From: Chionoecetes opilio
Lineage: Eukaryota > Arthropoda > Malacostraca > Decapoda > Majidae
DNA: 64,000 nucleotides
Assembly: GCA_016584305.1 (NCBI GenBank)
Contig: JACEEZ010018580.1
Coordinates: forward strand, 55,292 to 119,291
Direction of reading: 5' to 3'
In this document: in pieces, positions 20,859 to 33,339 of the stretch
Layout of the letters: every line of letters starts with the position of its first letter
How positions within the stretch are numbered: the stretch's first letter is position 1
Notes under the pieces: generated by a model
What the model saw: the letters and a program-made list of their open reading frames with translations, nothing else
Database searches by the model: none
Told to the model about the DNA's origin: nothing
Translations under genes and position numbers: made by a program

Positions 20859-21723
20859 ATAAATCATTGTTATACGCCATATATCACAGGTTTGGAGTCT
20901 GTGCCGTTGAGCAGTGTCTGTGTACACGCGGGACAGAGTTGCCAGATGGCGAGTTTTTCGCTCTAAAGGCTGTTCGTACAAAGTTGGTGAGGAACAATAT
21001 GCCCTCGCATGGTCTACCCGGTATTTCCTAATCAGCTGTGCATCACTCAATACATCCCTACGTGGGCGAATATTCCTTCACTGAGGCTTTTTTTGTCTCG
21101 GCCAAGTTGACTGAGGTACCGTATATCATATCCGGGCTAGAACACCGTGAACACAGTCCTTGCCTCCCGTGCGGCTTATGATACTTACTCCTCAATGTAT
21201 GATACTTGCCAGCCAGTTGTGGTTAAAATGCGTCATTTGGTCCGGCTATGATATACGTTCTAAGCTACGATCACTTTGGTAATACCGCTGCAGGAGCCCG
21301 ATGGGTGGTGCCTCGGACATGGACTCTGTGCTGAGCCGGTGGTGTCTGTGAGGGTCGTAACCTCCCCTTCGGCACTGGCTCTGCTGAACGCCCTGCCTGG
21401 TGCACGCTGATGGTTCCCACACATCTACCAGTCCTTATCAAGGCTACACAAGTTACACAAAGAGAGGTCTGTTATAAAATGACAAAATGAATTCCATGAA
21501 AATGTTTATTGTCAACATTTGAACTAAAAAAACAGCTTGTTGGTTGTTGTTGCCTCACACGCCACTCCCACCACAGCTCATTACTACACCAAACTCATCT
21601 ATGAAAATCTGCATCTGGAACACTATGGTCTTCAATGGGAAGTGGTGGCAGTGGGGAGGAAGAGTGAAGTGAGCAGCCTGATGTCACATGGGACTTGTGG
21701 TCAGAGCTTTGTCCTCTTTGCCA
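20859..21723. other. Unassigned sequence
   Basis: No coding or repeat structure recognised over about 860 bp. Short open frames have no domains. Confidence 0.4.
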
Positions 21724-22143
21724 TAATAAATTTACGTTCAACATGCCCAGAAGCCACGCCCCCTGCCTTCCCCCCTTTTCTACGTGGCAGCTGATTGGTG
21801 CATTCCTCGTATCATCACTGCCAATCACAATATCCTCACTACACAACAGCGTGTGACCACTGGACGGAGCAATCTTCACTACAAAGGGTGTAGTGTAAAT
21901 CTAGGGCAACATTTCTTATGTAGTGAAGATAACCTGTGCACAACACTCACTCCTGTTGGCCTATATTTACACTACACCCTTTGTAGTGAAGATTGCTCTG
22001 CCCAGTGGTCACGCGCTGTTGTGTAGTGAGGATATTGTGATTGGCAGTGATGATACGAGGAAAGCACCAATCAGCTGCCCCGTAGAAAAGGGGGGAAGGC
22101 ATGGGCCGTGGCTTCTGGGCATGTTGAACGTAAATTTACTATA
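21724..22143. mobile_element. Foldback element with ~180-bp arms
   Basis: Left arm 21724-21904 and right arm 21962-22143 are near-perfect reverse complements. Examples are 'aaatttacgttcaacatgcc' on the left and its complement on the right, and 'ttcactacaaagggtgtagt' in both. The spacer is about 57 bp. There is no coding, and the ends read TAATAAATTTACG / CGTAAATTTACTA. Superfamily unassigned. Confidence 0.85.
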
Positions 22144-22491
22144 GGAAGGATTTGAGTGTTACTGAGGAGTTCCTTGGATATTTCAAGCACTGCTGCCTCA
22201 GTATGTGGGTTATGAATGACTGTGTTAGGGATGGCGTGAGTGCACCTTACACTGCACCACTCCGGACATTAAAAACTATTACTGAAAGATCCTATAAAAC
22301 CATAATCATTTCAACAACAAAATTTGTCAAACATATAAAAAAGTCAATGGTCTATAATTTCTGGTGATACTTCACAGTCTTGTAGCGCCGCTGTGGCTGT
22401 ATGGAACTATATTGCAGTCACAACGCCTCTATTTATGAAACAGCATATATATATATTAGATAATCCTAGGTCTGATGATGATACATGAACT

Positions 22492-22529
<38 letters not shown>

Positions 22530-22756
22530 TGAAGTGAAATCATTGATAGCCCTGGAGCTATACAATACCTAGAGATTCTTTTAAGTCATCCAGCAACTCC
22601 ATCACAGTTTTCGCAGCATCTCTGTAACAAAGAACAATAATTTGGATTTCAAAGTATTCCTCTTATTCCAAATAAATGAACCTGCTAAACGTCACCCACC
22701 TTTATGTAAACATGTGAACTCAATGGTTACTATCTGTGCTCAAGTCACATATATCA
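22144..22756. other. Unassigned sequence with a (GA)n tract
   Basis: No gene recognised. A GA microsatellite occupies 22493-22527. Confidence 0.5.
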
Positions 22757-25700
22757 GGCACATTTCCCCCTTTTTGGCATTAAATCAACACTTCCCCCTT
22801 TTAGGCATTAAATCAACACTTCCCCCTTTTTGGCATTAAATCAACACTTCCCCCTTTTTGGCATTAAATCAACACTTCCCCCTTTTGGCATTAAATCAAC
22901 ACTTCCCCCTTTTTGGCATTAAATCAACATTTCCCCTTTTTGGCATTAAATCAACACTTCCCCCTTTTTGGCATTAAATCAACACTTCCCCCTTTTTGGC
23001 ATTAAATCAACACTTCCCCCTTTTTGGCATTAAATCAACACTTCCCCCTTTTTGGCATTAAATCAAACCTTCCCCCTTTTAGGCATTAAATCAACACTTC
23101 CCCTTTTTGGCATTAAATCAACACTTCCCCCTTTTGGCATTAAATCAACACTTCCCCCTTTTTGGCATTAAATCAACACTTCCCCCTTTTTGGCATTAAA
23201 TCAACACTTCCCCCTTTTTGGCATTAAATCAACATTTCCCCCTTTTTGGCATTAAATCAACACTTCCCCCTTTTTGGCATTAAATCAACACTTCCCCCTT
23301 TTTGGCATTAAATCAACACTTCCCCCTTTTTGGCATTAAATCAACACTTCCCCCTTTTGGCATTAAATCAACACTTCCCCCTTTTAGGCATTAAATCAAC
23401 ACTTCCCCCTTTTTGGCATTAAATCAACACTTCCCCCTTTTTGGCATTAAATCAACACTTCCCCTTTTTGGCATTAAATCAACACTTCCCCTTTTGGCAT
23501 TAAATCAACACTTCCCCCTTTTTGGCATTAAATCAACACTTCCCCCTTTTTGGCATTAAATCAACACTTCCCCCTTTTTGGCATTAAATCAACACTTCCC
23601 CCTTTTTGGCATTAAATCAACACTTCCCCTTTTTGGCATTAAATCAACACTTCCCCTTTTTGGCATTAAATCAACACTTCCCCCTTTTAGGCATTAAATC
23701 AACACTTCCCCCTTTTTGGCATTAAATCAACATTTCCCCCTTTTTGGCATTAAATCAACATTTCCCCTTTTTGGCATTAAATCAACACTTCCCCCTTTTT
23801 GGCATTAAATCAACACTTCCCCCTTTTTTGGCATTAAATCAACATTTCCCCCTTTTTGGCATTAAATCAACACTTCCCCCTTTTTGGCATTAAATCAACA
23901 CTTCCCCTTTTTGGCATTAAATCAACACTTCCCCTTTTTGGCATTAAATCAACACTTCCCCCTTTTTGGCATTAAATCAACACTTCCCCTTTTTGGCATT
24001 AAATCAACACTTCCCCCTTTTAGGCATTAAATCAACACTTCCCCTTTTAGGCATTAAATCAACACTTCCCCCTTTTTGGCATTAAATCAACACTTCCCCC
24101 TTTTTGGCATTAAATCAACACTTCCCCCTTTTTGGCATTAAATCAACACTTCCCCCTTTTGGCATTAAATCAACACTTCCCCCTTTTTGGCATTAAATCA
24201 ACACTTCCCCCTTTTTGGCATTAAATCAACACTTCCCCCTTTTTGGCATTAAATCAACACTTCCCCCTTTTTGGCATTAAATCAAACACTTCCCCCTTTT
24301 TGGCATTAAATCAACACTTCCCCCTTTTGGCATTAAATCAACACTTCCCCTTTTTGGCATTAAATCAACACTTCCCCTTTTAGGCATTAAATCAACACTT
24401 CCCCTTTTAGGCATTAAATCAACACTTCCCCCTTTTTGGCATTAAATCAACACTTCCCCCTTTTTGGCATTAAATCAACACTTCCCCCTTTTTGGCATTA
24501 AATCAACACTTCCCCCTTTTGGCATTAAATCAACACTTCCCCCTTTTTGGCATTAAATCAACACTTCCCCTTTTTAGCATTAAATCAACACTTCCCCCTT
24601 TTTGGCATTAAATCAACACTTCCCCCTTTTTGGCATTAAATCAACACTTCCCCCTTTTTGGCATTAAATCAACACTTCCCCCTTTTTGGCATTAAATCAA
24701 CACTTCCCCTTTTTGGCATTAAATCAACATTTCCCCCTTTTTGGCATTAAATCAACACTTCCCCCTTTTTGGCATTAAATCAACACTTCCCCCTTTTTGG
24801 CATTAAATCAACACTTCCCCCTTTTTGGCATTAAATCAACACTTCCCCCTTTTTGGCATTAAATCAACACTTCCCCCTTTTTGGCATTAAATCAACACTT
24901 CCCCCTTTTTGGCATTAAATCAACACTTCCCCCTTTTTGGCATTAAATCAACATTTCCCCCTTTTTGGCATTAAATCAACACTTCCCCCTTTTTGGCATT
25001 AAATCAACACTTCCCCCTTTTTGGCATTAAATCAACACTTCCCCCTTTTTGGCATTAAATCAACACTTCCCCCTTTTTGGCATTAAATCAACACTTCCCC
25101 CTTTTAGGCATTAAATCAACACTTCCCCCTTTTGGCATTAAATCAACACTTCCCCCTTTTTGGCATTAAATCAACACTTCCCCCTTTTGGCATTAAATCA
25201 ACACTTCCCCTTTTTGGCATTAAATCAACACTTCCCCCTTTTTGGCATTAAATCAACACTTCCCCCTTTTTGGCATTAAATCAACACTTCCCCTTTTTGG
25301 CATTAAATCAACACTTCCCCCTTTTTGGCATTAAATCAACACTTCCCCCTTTTTGGCATTAAATCAACACTTCCCCCTTTTGGCATTAAATCAACACTTC
25401 CCCTTTTTGGCATTAAATCAACACTTCCCCCTTTTAGGCATTAAATCAACACTTCCCCTTTTTGGCATTAAATCAACATTTCCCCCTTTTTGGCATTAAA
25501 TCAAAAATTTCCCCCTTTTGGCATTAAATCAACACTTCCCCCTTTTTGGCATTAAATCAACACTTCCCCTTTTTGGCATTAAATCAACATTTCCCCTTTT
25601 TGGCATTAAATCAACACTTCCCCCTTTTTGGCATTAAATCAACACTTCCCCCTTTTTGGCATTAAATCAACACTTCCCCCTTTTTGGCATTAAATCAACA

Positions 25701-27781
25701 CTTCCCCCTTTTTGGCATTAAATCAACACTTCCCCCTTTTTGGCATTAAATCAACACTTCCCCCTTTTAGGCATTAAATCAACACTTCCCCCTTTTAGGC
25801 ATTAAATCAACACTTCCCCTTTTTGGCATTAAATCAACACTTCCCCTTTTTGGCATTAAATCAACACTTCCCCCTTTTTGGCATTAAATCAACACTTCCC
25901 CCTTTTTGGCATTAAATCAACACTTCCCCCTTTTTGGCATTAAATCAACACTTCCCCTTTTTGGCATTAAATCAAACACTTCCCCCTTTTTGGCATTAAA
26001 TCAACACTTCCCCCTTTTTGGCATTAAATCAACACTTCCCCTTTTTGGCATTAAATCAACACTTCCCCCTTTTTGGCATTAAATCAACACTTCCCCCTTT
26101 TAGGCATTAAATCAACATTTCCCCCTTTTAGGCATTAAATCAACACTTCCCCCTTTTTGGCATTAAATCAACACTTCCCCTTTTTGGCATTAAATCAACA
26201 CTTCCCCTTTTTGGCATTAAATCAACACTTCCCCCTTTTGGCATTAAATCAACACTTCCCCCTTTTGGCATTAAATCAACACTTCCCCCTTTTTGGCATT
26301 AAATCAACACTTCCCCCTTTTTGGCATTAAATCAACACTTCCCCCTTTTTGGGATTAAATCAACACTTCCCCCTTTTTGGCATTAAATCAACACTTCCCC
26401 CTTTTTGGCATTAAATCAACACTTCCCCCTTTTTGGCATTAAATCAACACTTCCCCCTTTTGGCATTAAATCAACATTTCCCCCTTTTTGGCATTAAATC
26501 AACACTTCCCCTTTTTGGCATTAAATCAACACTTCCCCCTTTTTGGCATTAAATCAACACTTCCCCCTTTTTGGCATTAAATCAACACTTCCCCCTTTTT
26601 GGCATTAAATCAACACTTCCCCTTTTTGGCATTAAATCAACACTTCCCCCTTTTTGGCATTAAATCAACATTTCCCCCTTTTTGGCATTAAATCAACACT
26701 TCCCCCTTTTTGGCATTAAATCAACACTTCCCCCTTTTTGGCATTAAATCAACACTTCCCCCTTTTTGGCATTAAATCAACACTTCCCCCTTTTGGCATT
26801 AAATCAACACTTCCCCCTTTTAGGCATTAAATCAACACTTCCCCCTTTTTGGCATTAAATCAACATTTCCCCCTTTTTGGCATTAAATCAACACTTCCCC
26901 CTTTTTGGCATTAAATCAACACTTCCCCCTTTTTGGCATTAAATCAACACTTCCCCCTTTTTGGCATTAAATCAACACTTCCCCCTTTTTGGCATTAAAT
27001 CAACACTTCCCCTTTTGGCATTAAATCAACACTTCCCCCTTTTTGGCATTAAATCAACACTTCCCCCTTTTTGGCATTAAATCAACACTTCCCCTTTTAG
27101 GCATTAAATCAACACTTCCCCCTTTTGGCATTAAATCAACACTTCCCCCTTTTTGGCATTAAATCAACACTTCCCCCTTTTTGGCATTAAATCAACACTT
27201 CCCCTTTTTGGCATTAAATCAACACTTCCCCCTTTTTGGCATTAAATCAACACTTCCCCCTTTTAGGCATTAAATCAACACTTCCCCCTTTTTGGCATTA
27301 AATCAACATTTCCCCCTTTTTGGCATTAAATCAACACTTCCCCCTTTTTGGCATTAAATCAACACTTCCCCCTTTTTGGCATTAAATCAACACTTCCCCC
27401 TTTTTGGCATTAAATCAACACTTCCCCCTTTTTGGCATTAAATCAACACTTCCCCTTTTTGGCATTAAATCAACACTTCCCCCTTTTTGGCATTAAATCA
27501 ACACTTCCCCCTTTTTGGCATTAAATCAACACTTCCCCTTTTTGGCATTAAATCAACACTTCCCCTTTTTGGCATTAAATCAACATTTCCCCCTTTTTGG
27601 CATTAAATCAACACTTCCCCTTTTTGGCATTAAATCAACACTTCCCCCTTTTTGGCATTAAATCAACACTTCCCCCTTTTTGGCATTAAATCAACACTTC
27701 CCCCTTTTTGGCATTAAATCAACACTTCCCCCTTTTTGGCATTAAATCAACACTTCCCCCTTTTTGGCATTAAATCAATCA
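22757..27781 (+). repeat. 28-bp satellite, ~180 copies, LINE-tail derived
   Basis: About 5 kb of tandem GGCATTAAATCAACACTTCC + CCC + T5 units (28 bp; 26-29 by homopolymer length). Recurrent variants are TTTTAGG for TTTTTGG, CCCC for CCCCC, and CAACATTT for CAACACTT. The first unit starts GGCACATTTCCCCC and the last ends TTAAATCAATCA. Both match the I-group LINE terminus at 20811-20847 rather than the internal consensus. The flanks are TCACATATATCA on the left (22745-22756) and TCACATAGATGT on the right (27779-27790), an imperfect duplication. No unit is protein-coding. The units carry C5T5 pyrimidine blocks at regular spacing. Confidence 0.95.
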
Positions 27782-27993
27782 CATAGATGTACGTTCTTTA
27801 GTTTCTCGCTTCCTTCGGATTTGAAAATTCTGCCGACTTCAGTAATTGTTCCTGTTAGTGTCAAGCATACAATTCCTTCTGTCCTGTCCTGCCACTCAGA
27901 CACACGGGTGTCTGGTGGCATGGACCACCACCACCACCACCATTTATGGAAATGGCGGAGGGCACCGGTAAGTGCAGTCCAGTCATAGTACCA
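27782..27993. other. Unique spacer between arrays
   Basis: Short spacer including a (CAC)n-like histidine-coding run at 27926-27943. No feature assigned. Confidence 0.4.
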
Positions 27994-28287
27994 TGTTTTA
28001 CTATGATATACAGTATGTAGCAGTACTATCAGGGCACTAGGGTGTTTTACTATGATATACAGTATGTAGCAGTACTATCAGGGCACTAGGGTGTTTTACT
28101 ATGATATACAGTATGTAGCAGTACTATCAGGGCACTAGGGTGTTTTACTATGATATACAGTATGTAGCAGTACTATCAGGGCACTAGGGTGTTTTACTAT
28201 GATATACAGTATGTAGCAGTACTATCAGGGCACTAGGGTGTTTTACTATGATATACAGTATGTAGCAGTACTATCAGGGCACTAGGG
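27994..28287. repeat. 49-bp tandem repeat, 6 copies
   Basis: Six near-identical units starting TTTTACTATGATATACAGTA, at 27994, 28043, 28092, 28141, 28190 and 28239. A single degraded copy sits at 36923-36976, right after the lone N, at the equivalent position of the second duplication unit. Confidence 0.95.
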
Positions 28288-28555
28288 TGTTTTTCAAGTG
28301 AAAACAAGAGGCGGACCTATAGTAAAGATTCATATCTTCATATAAGTGGTGTGGTGCTATGTGTTTTTGCGACAGGTAACCGTACCGTAGCCTCTCCATA
28401 TTTAAGCTTTGGCCTACCAGTAGCCTATCGTATTTTTGAGGTCGACTTATACGGCAAGTATAGGCCTGACCCGTAATCTTGAGGTCGACTTGTACACCGC
28501 CATTTAAGTATCTTTTTCATCATATTTTTGTCCATGTAATGAAATGCCACTCTAA
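28288..28555. other. Unassigned, duplicated at 36977-37225
   Basis: Contains two copies of a GAGGTCGACTTRTAC motif (28439, 28480), also seen as 'gtcgacttgtacgccgccat' near 39937. This suggests an unclassified repeat. No coding. Confidence 0.4.
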
Positions 28556-30360
28556 TGTGTGTGTGTGTGTATTTACCTAGTTACCTAGTTGTAACATACA
28601 GGAAAAGAGCTATGCTCGTACTGTCCCGTCTCCAAATCTACTATTATCCAGTTTGCCTTTGAAGTCCTGAATACTTCTTGCATTAATCACTTTTGCATCA
28701 AGGTTGTTCCAGGCTTCTAGGCTTCTATACGGGAAGCTGTATTTTTTTATATCCCTCTTGCATGTTGTCCTTTTCAATTTCTTCTCATGACCTCTTGTAC
28801 TTCTATCATCCCACACAAACAGATCTTCTCTATCAATTTTTTCCAGACCTATTGATGCTCTATACATTGCTATAAAATCTCCCCTTTCTCTTCTTTTCTC
28901 AAGAGTTGAGAGTTTTAGTCTTGAATGTCTTTCCTCATATGGTAAATCTCTCAGGCTTGGAGCCATTTTTGTGGCTGCTCTTTGTATTCTCTCAATCTTC
29001 CTTATATCCTTCTTTCTATGTGGTGACCAAATCACTGCCGCATATTCCAACCTTGGTCGAATCAGAGATGTTATCAATTTCTTGATCATCTCTTCATCCA
29101 GATATTTGAATGCCATTCTTATATTCCTCAGCAACTGATATGTATCTCCTGTGATCTTGTTTATATGCTTCTCTGGTGACAAATTGTCTGTAATCCATAC
29201 TCCCAGATCTTTTTCGACCTTTGTTTTGATTATCCATTCATTTCCCATCGAAATGTTTCCTCTGTCTCATTTTGCTGCTGCCCATTTCCATCACTTTACA
29301 CTTTTTGGCATTAAACTCCATTTCCCATAGTTGACTCCATCTGAAAATCTTATCTAGCTCCTTTTGTAAGTCCTCACAGTCCTCTTTACTTTCTACTTTT
29401 CTTAGTAATTTAGCATCATCAGCGAATAAACTCATATAACTGTTTACTCCTTCTGTCATATCATTTACATAGACCAAGAACATCACTGGGGCCAATACTG
29501 ATCCTTGAGGAACTCCACTTATCACACTGCACCATTCTGACTTCTGATCTTTTATTGCTGTTCTCATCTCTCTGTTGCTCAAAAAGTCTTCCATCCACTT
29601 CAGCAAACCACCCTTCAATCCTCCTACATGTTCTAGCTTCCAGAGCAGTCTCTTGTGAGGTACCTTGTCAAATGCCTTCTTTAGGTCCAAGTATATGCAA
29701 TCGACCCACCCCTCTCTTTCCTGTGTCACATCGATCACTCTCGAGTAAAAGCTCAATAGATTTGTTGTACATGACATTCCTCCTCTAAATCCAAACTGGC
29801 CACCTGCAAGTGTGTTTATTTCTTCCAAATATTTCAACCATCTGTCCTAAACAATTTTTTCACACATTTTTGCCACTACACTTGTTAATGATACTGGACT
29901 GTAATTTAGTGGTTCTTCTTTGTCACCTCCTTTGTGAATTGGCACAATATTTGCTCTTTTCCAATCAAGCGGGACTCTGCTCTCCTTGAGTGAACTCTCA
30001 ATTACACTATGTAACTTTCCTGCTAGTTGGTTACTGCACTCTTTCATAATCCAGTTCGACACTCCATCTGGACCCGGGGCTTTTCTCACATCCTGACTTT
30101 CCATTAGCCTTTTTACTTCTATTACATCTACTTTTATGTCTTCCATTATATTTTCTTTTGCTATTATATTTTTCGTTTTAAATTCACTTTCTCTTGTAAA
30201 TACAGTCTGTAAGCACTTGTTCATCACCTCGGCCTGTTGTAATGCATCTTCATACACTATGCCTTCTACCTTCAGCTTATCTATTCCTTCCTTGTTTTTC
30301 ATTTTTCCATTAATATGTCTATAGAAAAGTTTCGGTTCATTCTTACATTTTTCTATTATA
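28556..30360 (-). mobile_element. CR1-like LINE family 2, copy A
   Basis: Minus-strand 5'-truncated LINE. Its 3' end reads GTTACAACTAGGTAACTAGG followed by (AC)n on the minus strand. It encodes the linker and RT only. Nearly identical to copy B (37215-39020) and similar to the plus-strand copy C (42165-44290). Confidence 0.87.
28610..30302 (-). pseudogene. LINE family 2 reverse transcriptase, copy A
   Basis: Three frames together cover the RT. 30302-29847 encodes VRKAPGPDGVSNWIMKE, PLDWKRANIVPIHKGG and SVVAKMCEKIV. 29837-29238 encodes GGQFGFRGGMSCTTNLLSF, CIYLDLKKAFDKVPHKRLL (catalytic Asp), SGVPQGSVLAPVMFLVYV and LFADDAKLL (catalytic Asp-Asp). 29248-28610 encodes the thumb and C-terminal domain (KDLGVWITDNLSPEKHIN, RPRLEYAAVIWSPH, RSLEAWNNLDAKVINARS). 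A stop separates VKDRW from the first part at about 29846. The catalytic residues are intact, and few lesions are needed to explain the breaks, so this family was active relatively recently. Confidence 0.87.
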
Positions 30361-30440
30361 TGTGTGTGTGTTTGTACATGCGTGCATGTGTGCGTGTGTG
30401 TGTGTACATGCGTGCGTGTGTGTGTGTGACCTGGCGGAGT
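30361..30440. repeat. (TG)n / (CATGCG) microsatellite
   Basis: TGTG tract with interspersed tacatgcgtgc units, just 5' of LINE copy A. It recurs at 39020-39095. Confidence 0.85.
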
Positions 30441-30622
30441 ACCACTGATGTAAATTAATGTGACTTCTTATGGGGTTACTGCCAATAAGTTTGTGGCGTT
30501 CTCTCAAGGCCACTCACAAAGCCTTATGATTAACATTATGACTTATGTTTTGTCATTCTCAGATTTCACATCCCTATCTAAGCCACAACAACACGGTGTG
30601 ACCAGCCAGGCCTTGTACTCAC

Positions 30623-30823
30623 CCCTGGGCTGCCTCTGTGCCCGTGTCCTCCTCTGTGTCCTCAGTCTCCCTCCCAGGCACAGCAGCAGCAGCAGGAAGC
30701 AGCAGCAGCGGCCACGGCACTGCTGCTGCCCCCGTCTGCTTGAGGTTTTTTCCCGGGATATCTTGCCAGTCCTCCCGAAAAACCTTTGAGCAGGTGAACA
30801 CGGAAAGGGAAACGTGGGCCCCG
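30623..30823 (-). pseudogene. Corrupted copy of the poly-Ala exon
   Basis: Aligns with the exon at 39290-39495, including the donor GTGAGT (30617-30622). From about 30690 it carries many homopolymer expansions and substitutions, so the reading frame and acceptor are destroyed. The damage starts inside the CAG/GCT repeat and continues to 36921, which points to sequence quality rather than biology. Confidence 0.7.
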
Positions 30824-31743
30824 GGGGGAAAATGAATAACTTCAAAAAGTCTACACCAATAATTCACTGAGCCAATGTAAACGCAATCACACTAAACTAA
30901 AACCCGGGATTTTGTTGACCGGCCGTTGGGTTTTCCGGGGGCTTCCGGTCAGTTTTACAATCTGTGTATCAGCTGTTAAAAAAGCCTAGGTTTTTGTTGC
31001 TAAAAAACTGAATTTTTATTATTATTTATTATTTATATATTAATCTGTGTTAAATATGTTAAGTAAGTTCCCCAAAAACACAAGTTTTATTTGGGAAAAT
31101 TTTTGTGGTAACCTGCGGGGAGTTATGGTAAGTGGTGTAAGGTTGTTGTATGCTTCCACTTGTTTGCCACTCGGGGGAAAAGGTTCCTTTTTTACCCTTC
31201 CCGTATAAGTCAAAACCCTATTTTTGGAGAGATTTGTTCGGGCCCAAAAGAGTCGATTGACCCCGCCTTTTAGGGTAAGACAACGTAAAATGTCCCCCCT
31301 TCAACAACTCGGGTAGCCAGCCCGCCGGGGAAGTGGCGGCGCCGGGACTAAGCCACCGTGGTGTCCTTCCCAAACTAAAAGGGTACAGGGGTCACACTGG
31401 AGGCAAGCCTTGTTGTATGGTGGATGCCTAGGTTTTATGTTGTGGCGGTGCACCGAGTGTTCATAGATCTGGGGACAAGGGGAGATCACGTGAAATAAGC
31501 ATAAATACTCATCAGCTCATCACCTCAGTTCATCAGAGCTTGAGGATACTTGTCTTTTAGGATACTTTTAAGTCGGTGCTAAAAGTAAACATTACTTTAA
31601 AATGTAACAAGTTTTAAACAAAAGAACAATAAAAAAATTAAAAGTGAAGAAAATAAACCCCAAATCACAGCAGGTGGCGTGTAAAAAAGAAAAAAAAGAC
31701 AAGTGCTTGGGGGCCCTTTCGGACCCATGTAATATGTTTGTTA

Positions 31744-32661
31744 CAGGTTAAAGGTTCCCAAACTCGGCATCCCAAGACTCGGCAACCCCCCAAAACCATA
31801 AACATATGGTTCCGGTTTTTCCCAAAAAACACGGCAGAAACCCCAAAAACCCGGCCGTAGTTGCCGGGGTGGGGCCGCTGGGTGCCCCCACACTAGGCCG
31901 TTTGGGTTTCCCCTCAGATTTGTTTTTTGTTATTGTTCAGTGGTGTTTGATGTAGATTTGGGTACATTGTTTTTTTGTGTATTCTACGCTGTTTTTGGTA
32001 TTATGGCCCCCAAAACGCCCGGGAACCCTACGGTGGAAGTGAAAAGAAAGGAAGAACAATGTGTTAACTATTTCTGAGAAATTGACCTTTTGAAGAATTT
32101 GGGATGGGGGAACCTCAGTGCGGCATTTGTGTGAAATATGGTGTGGGGTCATCTACGTGTTGACCTCAAAAAAACAGAAAACAAAGTTTACGTGTTTTTT
32201 TATGCCAGGATGAGAGGGTAAAGGTAGGACTACGTAAAAACCATGAGACAGGGGAAGAGGGAAGTTTTGAAAAGCATTAATGCATGGCCCAGACAGGCGT
32301 ATGATGGAAAAAAAAAAAATCAGAGGACATGATATGAGCAAGCTAAAATACCCCTGAAAGCTAAAATTGGAACACGAGTGCCAATACCAGAAGGAGGCTC
32401 GAAAAATTAAAATACGTCAGGGTTTTATTATCTTTACAGGTAAGCTCTACTGATTTATATTTTACATATTTCCTTCTTCCTCTATTCATACGTATTATAT
32501 ACCGTATTAAAACCCAAAATAATTTTTTCCTGTGATTTTTTTCATGTGTTTTTTCATGTTTTTTTTTCCCTTTTAAAATATATCTACGTTCTAAAAGTCG
32601 GAAAATTCCTTTCCCGGGCTCGGCGCGGGTCCCAGGTTGCCGATTTTGGGACTTAACCCTG
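31744..32661 (+). mobile_element. Tigger family 1, low-quality copy
   Basis: Collinear with 40457-41392, including both TIRs (CAGGTTAAAGGTTCCC and the right end ...ACTTAACCCTG). The transposase frame is broken throughout by indels. Confidence 0.8.
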
Positions 32662-32849
32662 TTAGTATATATTAGACAAAAAATGCGGGTGCAAACTCCA
32701 ACGTGTTTTGTTTGGGCTTGTCCTGGTCAAAGGGGCTCGGGGTGATCACTTCCTTTGTTCCAGGGTAGTCAACTTTTTTGACGGCATAGCAAAACCCAAA
32801 ACCTTGACGGGCCCGGACGTAGAGTTAAGAAAAAAAAAAGGGAAAAAAA

Positions 32850-33290
32850 AAAGCTAAAAGAGGCCGCGACCCCTACAGGTTTTTCCTTCCCTAACACTAC
32901 CTACATCCACCTTCCCCCCATCCACAACCTTCCGCTCCCTTTAAAGTCCCTAATGAACCCCCGCACTAACACCTGTTACTGAACCATTCCTTCATTCACC
33001 ACCCTATTTGTGAACCAGTTTTTCCCTTTTTTTTTCAAAAATCTACGCTTTTCCCCAGCTTGAATCCGTTATTTCTTGTTCTACCCGGGTTTTAAAAGCC
33101 GTAAAACTTTTCCTACCTCTCCTTTTTTAAATCCCTTTATCCATTTAAAAACTTTTATCAGATCGCCCCTTACTCTGCGTCTCTCGAGTGAGTGTAGTTT
33201 TAAAACTTCAATCTCCTCTATAACAAAAGTTACGCTCCCTTGTATCTTTTGGTCTCATTTTAAAGATTGCCGTGCGTGGGAAATTAGAAT
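32850..33290 (-). mobile_element. CR1 3' fragment, low-quality copy
   Basis: Corrupted counterpart of 41568-42010. It still reads 'gaatccgttatttcttgttc' and 'ctctgcgtctctcgagtgag'. Confidence 0.75.
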
Positions 33291-33339
33291 CTCGCCCCAA
33301 GCACACACACACACACACAGAAAATTATCAGGCCCATTT

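Noticed and set aside
20471..20860. 129-codon minus-strand frame
   Set aside because: Antisense shadow of the I-group LINE C-terminal coding.
22757..27781. CRISPR-like array of 28-bp repeats
   Set aside because: Units are directly abutting with no unique spacers, no cas-like genes exist, and the sequence is eukaryotic.
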